From the NCBI GenBank assembly GCA_020852965.1, contig JADYZV010000038.1, forward strand, positions 1-47,795: a stretch of DNA of 47,795 nucleotides, read 5' to 3'. A program made the translations under genes and the position numbers. Origin of the DNA: Pirellulaceae bacterium. Lineage in GTDB: Bacteria; Planctomycetota; Planctomycetia; Pirellulales; Pirellulaceae. Below, piece by piece: positions 44,242 through 47,795 of the stretch. Within the stretch, counting starts at the first letter, position 1; every line of letters begins with the position of its first letter. Below the pieces are notes generated by a model that did not search any database, was not told the DNA's origin, and saw only the letters and a program-made list of their open reading frames with translations.

Positions 44242-44631
44242 CTACTTTGAGACTTCGGCGGGGCCGAGGTAGAGGTTGAGTACTTGGCTTTGGATTTTAA
44301 TGGCGCGGACTAAGGTGAACACATGCGTGGGAGAGAAATCGCAGGGCGACGTCGCAGCCAGGTTATCTAGCTCATCGGCCACCGCTGCGTGCTGATCCCC
44401 GGCCGCACTGAGACGCATGGAAATCTCTTGGCTGAGCGAGAACAGCTCGTCGTCGCTGACTCGCTCGCAAGCAAGTTCGCTCGACGACTCATCGGCCAGG
44501 TGCAAATTCATCAACAAGCCCATGCGCAGCAGTTCCGATTGTCCATAGTGTGGATAGAGTCGGGCTAGCCGTTCGATTAGCACCATTGTGCCCTGTAGCT
44601 GCGATCTCACGAAGTGAACCTCGTAAAGCAT
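44242..44631 (-). CDS. Hypothetical cytoplasmic protein, 129 aa
   Basis: A soluble, mostly helical protein without signal or membrane segment. Visible features are an acidic middle (DESSSELACERVSDDELF) and a hydrophobic C-terminal helix (VFTLVRAIKIQSQVLNLYL). No strong ribosome site. It converges with mgtE, with only 8 bp between stops. I do not recognise a family; composition and codon pattern look like a real gene. Confidence 0.65.
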   Translation of the reverse strand: MLYEVHFVRSQLQGTMVLIERLARLYPHYGQSELLRMGLLMNLHLADESSSELACERVSDDELFSLSQEISMRLSAAGDQHAAVADELDNLAATSPCDFSPTHVFTLVRAIKIQSQVLNLYLGPAEVSK

Positions 44632-44728
44632 AGTTCCGTTCGGTTATTCACTGTGGCAGACGCACGCCGTGTGCCGTTGCCCCACGAAACCTAGGTCGAG
44701 GCGCAGCGGCTTGAATTGTCGAAAATGA

Positions 44729-44830
44729 TTAGTCGCTTGGTTTGAGCAGCTTGCTGATGAAACCGATCCGAATATGCGGATTGTGACACTTTCCGCAGTT
44801 GCCATTGGTGGATATCTCAGAATTCCGCTG
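44729..44830 (-). pseudogene. Fragment with CxxC motif NGNCGKCHNPHIR, no start codon
   Basis: This frame is open for 33 codons between an in-frame TAG and TAA. It reads STNGNCGKCHNPHIRIGF then ISKLLKPSD, strikingly protein-like with a CxxCH motif, but no start codon is available. A second frame has an ATG at 44805 with a less natural translation. It may be the tail of a decayed gene downstream of dapA. Family not identified. The palindromic CGTAGCTACG lies just upstream. Confidence 0.35.
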
Positions 44831-44888
44831 CTAACGTAGCTACGGTCGCTGAACCGCAGAAAACCATCGTTTGGCGATGGTGGCTAGG

Positions 44889-45785
44889 CTACTGGAGCGA
44901 CAGCCCGTAGGCAGTAAGTGTTTGCCGCAGTTGCTGTTCTTGCGACTCGGTAAGCGCGGTCATAGGCAGTCGCAATTCTCCCGCGTCGCGCCCTAGCAAG
45001 CGCATGGCCGTTTTGACCGGTATGGGGTTGGTGCTCAACCCGAGCATATCGCGGCACAAGGCGAAAAGCTTGTGGTGCCACTGACGGGCTGCTAGCCAAT
45101 CCCCATCAGCCACTGCGCGAACCATGGCTACCACATCGTGTGGCACGATATTACCTGCGACCGAAATGACCCCCTCGGCACCGACACTCATCATCGGCAG
45201 TGTCAAACTGTCATCGCCGCTGAGGACGGTTAGATTGGTCGAATTGAGAATCTGCGAACATTGATCGAGCGAACCGGTCGCCTCTTTGACCATGGTGATG
45301 TTGGGAATGTCGGCCAAGCGAGCGATGGTCTCGGGTTCGATATTCTTGCCGGTGCGACCTGGAATGTTGTAAACACAGATCGGCAATGAGACATCCTCGG
45401 CGATGGCTTTGAAATGCTGATAAAAACCTTCTTGTGTTGGTTTGTTGTAGTACGGTGCGACTTGCAGCGAAGCGTCCGCCCCCTCCTTGGCTGCCCAGCG
45501 CGTCAGTCGCAGCGCTTCGGCTGTCGAATTGCTCCCCGTGCCGGCCATGACCTTGACGCGTCCAGCCGCGATTTGCACCACTTCGCTAATCACGCGCTCG
45601 TGCTCTTCGTGGGACAACGTCGGTGACTCGCCCGTCGTGCCTACCGGCACCAAGCAACACGTCCCCGCTGCGATTTGAAATTCGACCTGCGATCGCAACC
45701 GCCCGACATCCAAAACATCGTCACGAAGCGGTGTGATAATTGCGACCGAGAGACCTGCGTATTCAGAACCTTTGCGTTGTGTCAT
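44889..45785 (-). CDS. dapA: 4-hydroxy-tetrahydrodipicolinate synthase
   Basis: The 298-aa aldolase-fold enzyme condenses pyruvate with aspartate semialdehyde, the first committed step to diaminopimelate and lysine. The Schiff-base lysine is K167 (ITMVKEATG), with Y139 ([10 protein letters not shown]) and T50/T51 (GTTGESPTL) completing the catalytic triad region. Normal length. Only a weak ribosome site precedes the ATG. In planctomycetes, diaminopimelate also matters for peptidoglycan. The gene stands alone, with pdxJ about 200 bp upstream on the same strand and a family C repeat between. Confidence 0.96.
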   Translation of the reverse strand: MTQRKGSEYAGLSVAIITPLRDDVLDVGRLRSQVEFQIAAGTCCLVPVGTTGESPTLSHEEHERVISEVVQIAAGRVKVMAGTGSNSTAEALRLTRWAAKEGADASLQVAPYYNKPTQEGFYQHFKAIAEDVSLPICVYNIPGRTGKNIEPETIARLADIPNITMVKEATGSLDQCSQILNSTNLTVLSGDDSLTLPMMSVGAEGVISVAGNIVPHDVVAMVRAVADGDWLAARQWHHKLFALCRDMLGLSTNPIPVKTAMRLLGRDAGELRLPMTALTESQEQQLRQTLTAYGLSLQ

Positions 45786-45893
45786 GTTGTTAGTTCGCTC
45801 GTTGATTTTTTTAGTTAATATTGTAGTTCAGCCAATTAAGCAAATTAGTTGAACAGCGCCACGTTGAACGCTTGTGATTTCTTTAGCTCTTGT

Positions 45894-45959
45894 TGGAGTA
45901 CAGCCTTTAGGCGCCTTGGCATGTCGAAGGTCGCAAAATCGGCTAAAGCCTAGACTCCA
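45894..45959. repeat. Dispersed inverted repeat (family C) copy 2
   Basis: TGGAGTACAGCCTTTAGGCG faces ATCGGCTAAAGCCTAGACTC (ending CA, then GCGCTAT) with several mismatches. It is related to the perfect copy at 35668-35727 and sits between pdxJ and dapA. Confidence 0.85.
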
Positions 45960-45981
45960 GCGCTATGTGGCGATATCCAAA

Positions 45982-46713
45982 TTAGCGTTTAGACCAATTG
46001 GCTTCGACGACCAGTCGCTTCATGTCAGCCACGGCTTCTTTGAGCCCAGTGAAGACGGCCCGGGCCACTATACTGTGGCCGATATTCAGCTCGCCCATGC
46101 CTTCGATGCATGCAACGGCTTGGACGTTCTGGTAGGTCAGGCCATGTCCCGCGTGTAGTTTGAGCCCCAATTGTCGAGCTTTTGCTCCGGCGTCCATCAG
46201 TCGCTGTAGTTCCTGTTGCCGCACGTTTCCTTTGGCTAGCGCGTAGGAACCGGTATGCAGTTCGACTGCGTCGGCCCCCAATTCGACAGACTTCTCAACT
46301 TGTTCTTCATCCGGATCGATAAATAGGCTGACCATGATGCCCGCTTCGCGCAGTTGCTCGATCGCACGCTGCACGCGTGACGGATCGCCAACCACATCCA
46401 ACCCACCTTCGGTGGTGACCTCTTCGCGCCGCTCGGGGACCAAGGTGGCTTCGTCCGGCTTGGCTTCGCAGGCGATGCGCACCACTTCGGCTTCACAAGC
46501 CAGTTCGAGATTAAGTCCGCTGGGGACGGTCTCGCGTAGGATACGCAGGTCGCGGTCGACAATGTGCCTCCGGTCCTCGCGCAGGTGAATGGTAATGCCG
46601 TCCGCGCCACCCAGCATAGCCAGTGAGGCGGCTGTTACTGGATCGGGCTCGTGGGTCCGTCGCGCTTGGCGAATGGTTGCTACGTGATCGATATTGACGC
46701 CCAGCGTCGCCAT
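45982..46713 (-). CDS. pdxJ: Pyridoxine 5'-phosphate synthase
   Basis: This 243-aa TIM-barrel enzyme closes the pyridoxine ring from 1-deoxy-xylulose 5-phosphate and 3-amino-2-oxopropyl phosphate in vitamin B6 synthesis. Signatures are intact: [16 protein letters not shown] at the N-terminus, [19 protein letters not shown] and the late GHGLTYQNV. The ATG at 46713 follows GAAAGAG; a TTG five codons upstream is less likely. Normal family length. Confidence 0.97.
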   Translation of the reverse strand: MATLGVNIDHVATIRQARRTHEPDPVTAASLAMLGGADGITIHLREDRRHIVDRDLRILRETVPSGLNLELACEAEVVRIACEAKPDEATLVPERREEVTTEGGLDVVGDPSRVQRAIEQLREAGIMVSLFIDPDEEQVEKSVELGADAVELHTGSYALAKGNVRQQELQRLMDAGAKARQLGLKLHAGHGLTYQNVQAVACIEGMGELNIGHSIVARAVFTGLKEAVADMKRLVVEANWSKR

Positions 46714-46838
46714 GCGGGTCTCTTTCAAAAAATCGCTGTCTGCAGTCTGGAGATAGCCCGACAGATATTACCACTGACAGCGCAAGGTGGCTATCGGGTT
46801 CACAACCAACTGGTGCTTCAACCACATTTTAATTGGTT

Positions 46839-46906
46839 GTAGTGGCTGAGGTTACGAGTCCCACCAGGTTAACGATTCAACCGGCTTCGCGGGCCTCGTC
46901 CACTAT
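46839..46906. repeat. Dispersed inverted repeat (family B) copy 3
   Basis: GTAGTGGCTGAGGTTACGAG (from 46839) faces GGGCCTCGTCCACTA near 46891-46905. It overlaps an ACAACCAA/TTGGTTGT inverted repeat (46802-46840). It lies between the stop of the cyclase gene and the pdxJ start. Confidence 0.75.
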
Positions 46907-46908
46907 GG

Positions 46909-47724
46909 CTACTTCTGGACCTGAATTTCGAACAATTGCGGCCAGTTTTTGCCAGTAATAAACAGACGTTTGGCGACCGAGTCGTAGGCGATGCCGTTGA
47001 GCACCTGCTCTCGGTCCCGGCGACGAGCGACCGGGTAGACTTGACTACAGTCGATCCAGCCGAGCACGTCACCGCTGGTTGGATCGAAGCGGACTATATG
47101 GTCGGAGTGCCAGATGTTGGCGTAGACTTCTCCTTCGACGAACTCGAGCTCATTGAGCTTATCGATCAACCGTCGCCCCTGCTTGACGCGAATCCTTCGG
47201 ATCGGTCTGAGGGTTTTCGGGTCGAGCACGGTAATGGTACTGCTACCATTGCTCAAATACAAATGCTGGCCATCGTCGGTCAACCCCCAACCTTCGCCTG
47301 AATACCGCAGCGTGCCCGTGGGCGCCAGCGTCTGCTTGTCGTAGAGAAAGCAGACCCCTTCCTTCCAAGTCAACTGGAAAATCTGCTCACCCAGCAGCGT
47401 GATTCCTTCGCCGAAGTAGTCGCCCGCCAAGCTCATGCTCTTCTCGACCTTGCCCGTTTCCAGTTCGACACGGCGCATGGTCGATTGTCCATAATGGCCG
47501 GTCCCTTCGAAGAGCACTCCCCCATCGATCACCAAACCCTGCGTAAAAGCCCCAGCATCATGAGGGTAGCTAGCTATCACCGTGGCCGTCTGAATTGGAA
47601 TGGGATCATCGCCGGGCATAGCAAGGGACACGACGGCAAACAGGAGTAAACCGACGACGATCGGCAAGGCTATCCACCAAGCTCTTTTCGACAATGGTTT
47701 CGCTCCTGATGCTAAGTCGGTCAT
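46909..47724 (-). CDS. Glutaminyl-peptide cyclotransferase (glutamine cyclotransferase)
   Basis: A 271-aa protein with one N-terminal hydrophobic segment (about 16-37, ALPIVVGLLLFAVVSLAM) as anchor or signal. A five-bladed propeller of the plant/bacterial QC type follows: SYPHDAGAFTQGLVIDGG, FEGTGHYGQSTMRRVEL, QLTWKEGVCFLYD, GEGWGLTDDGQHLYLSNGS, LNELEFVEGEVYANIWHSD and LNGIAYD. These match the family, including the conserved Glu/Trp positions. It converts N-terminal Gln of exported proteins to pyroglutamate. The start at 47724 (ATG) is preferred to a TTG three codons earlier, but no ribosome site is clear. Confidence 0.92.
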   Translation of the reverse strand: MTDLASGAKPLSKRAWWIALPIVVGLLLFAVVSLAMPGDDPIPIQTATVIASYPHDAGAFTQGLVIDGGVLFEGTGHYGQSTMRRVELETGKVEKSMSLAGDYFGEGITLLGEQIFQLTWKEGVCFLYDKQTLAPTGTLRYSGEGWGLTDDGQHLYLSNGSSTITVLDPKTLRPIRRIRVKQGRRLIDKLNELEFVEGEVYANIWHSDHIVRFDPTSGDVLGWIDCSQVYPVARRRDREQVLNGIAYDSVAKRLFITGKNWPQLFEIQVQK

Positions 47725-47786
47725 GACGGGCAATAATTCGGGACGGAAAAGTGCGGCTCACGCTTCAACCAAAATAAAGTTCGGGG

Positions 47787-47795
47787 GTAGTGGAC
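47787..47795. repeat. Probable start of another family B repeat at window end
   Basis: The final nine bases GTAGTGGAC equal the first nine of the family B element (compare 41918). The sequence stops there. Confidence 0.4.

Overview
The window is almost certainly from a planctomycete, most likely Pirellulaceae (Rhodopirellula/Pirellula-like). The evidence is two large secreted proteins with the N-terminal LEPR-type motif (LEPRQML, LETRRLL) and paired C-terminal dockerin repeats, a GEVED domain, several small membrane or secreted proteins of planctomycete type, and intergenic gaps packed with short palindromic repeats. I see no rRNA, tRNA or CRISPR array. All product names are my reading of motifs; no database search was possible.

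Layout. 1-264: a 29-C homopolymer, then the end of the first gene. 265-16563: two minus-strand cell-surface genes, a 797-aa protein with an intact HETGH zinc-protease motif and a 4619-aa giant whose own protease-like domain has lost every zinc ligand. 17171-24621: a small membrane protein, a uronate isomerase-like amidohydrolase, a membrane-anchored HtrA-type protease, a membrane protein, hisN-type phosphatase, a DUF5009/NagX-like acyltransferase, mtnB and miaE. 24738-28555: a divergent molybdenum hydroxylase cassette (Tat-exported large subunit and 2Fe-2S subunit leftward, xdhC rightward). Both outer ends run into arrays of the same 7-bp repeat, which supply both stop codons. 28556-30008: a decayed stretch with a broken CPBP-protease remnant and a start-less reading frame. 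30009-38018: gamma-glutamyltransferase, a large anchored hypothetical protein, aroC, a tandem-repeat and palindrome region, a 2Fe-2S ferredoxin, a secreted propeller-like protein and a DUF3500-like protein. 38370-41801: a three-gene minus-strand operon with two different TlpA/thioredoxin-fold secreted proteins. 42038-47724: a small secreted Cys protein, mgtE, a hypothetical gene, dapA, pdxJ and a glutaminyl cyclase.

Housekeeping biosynthesis (aroC, dapA, pdxJ, hisN, mtnB) is scattered as single genes, as is usual in planctomycetes. Coupled transcription is supported for the hydroxylase subunits (ATGA overlap) and the TlpA operon (28-29 bp gaps).

The most unusual feature is the repeat landscape. 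At least seven dispersed families occur, many palindromic. One copy sits in frame inside the Tat leader of the hydroxylase large subunit between 36-bp direct repeats, and others create spurious N-terminal extensions on three genes. The window ends in what looks like the start of another copy, suggesting an assembly break.
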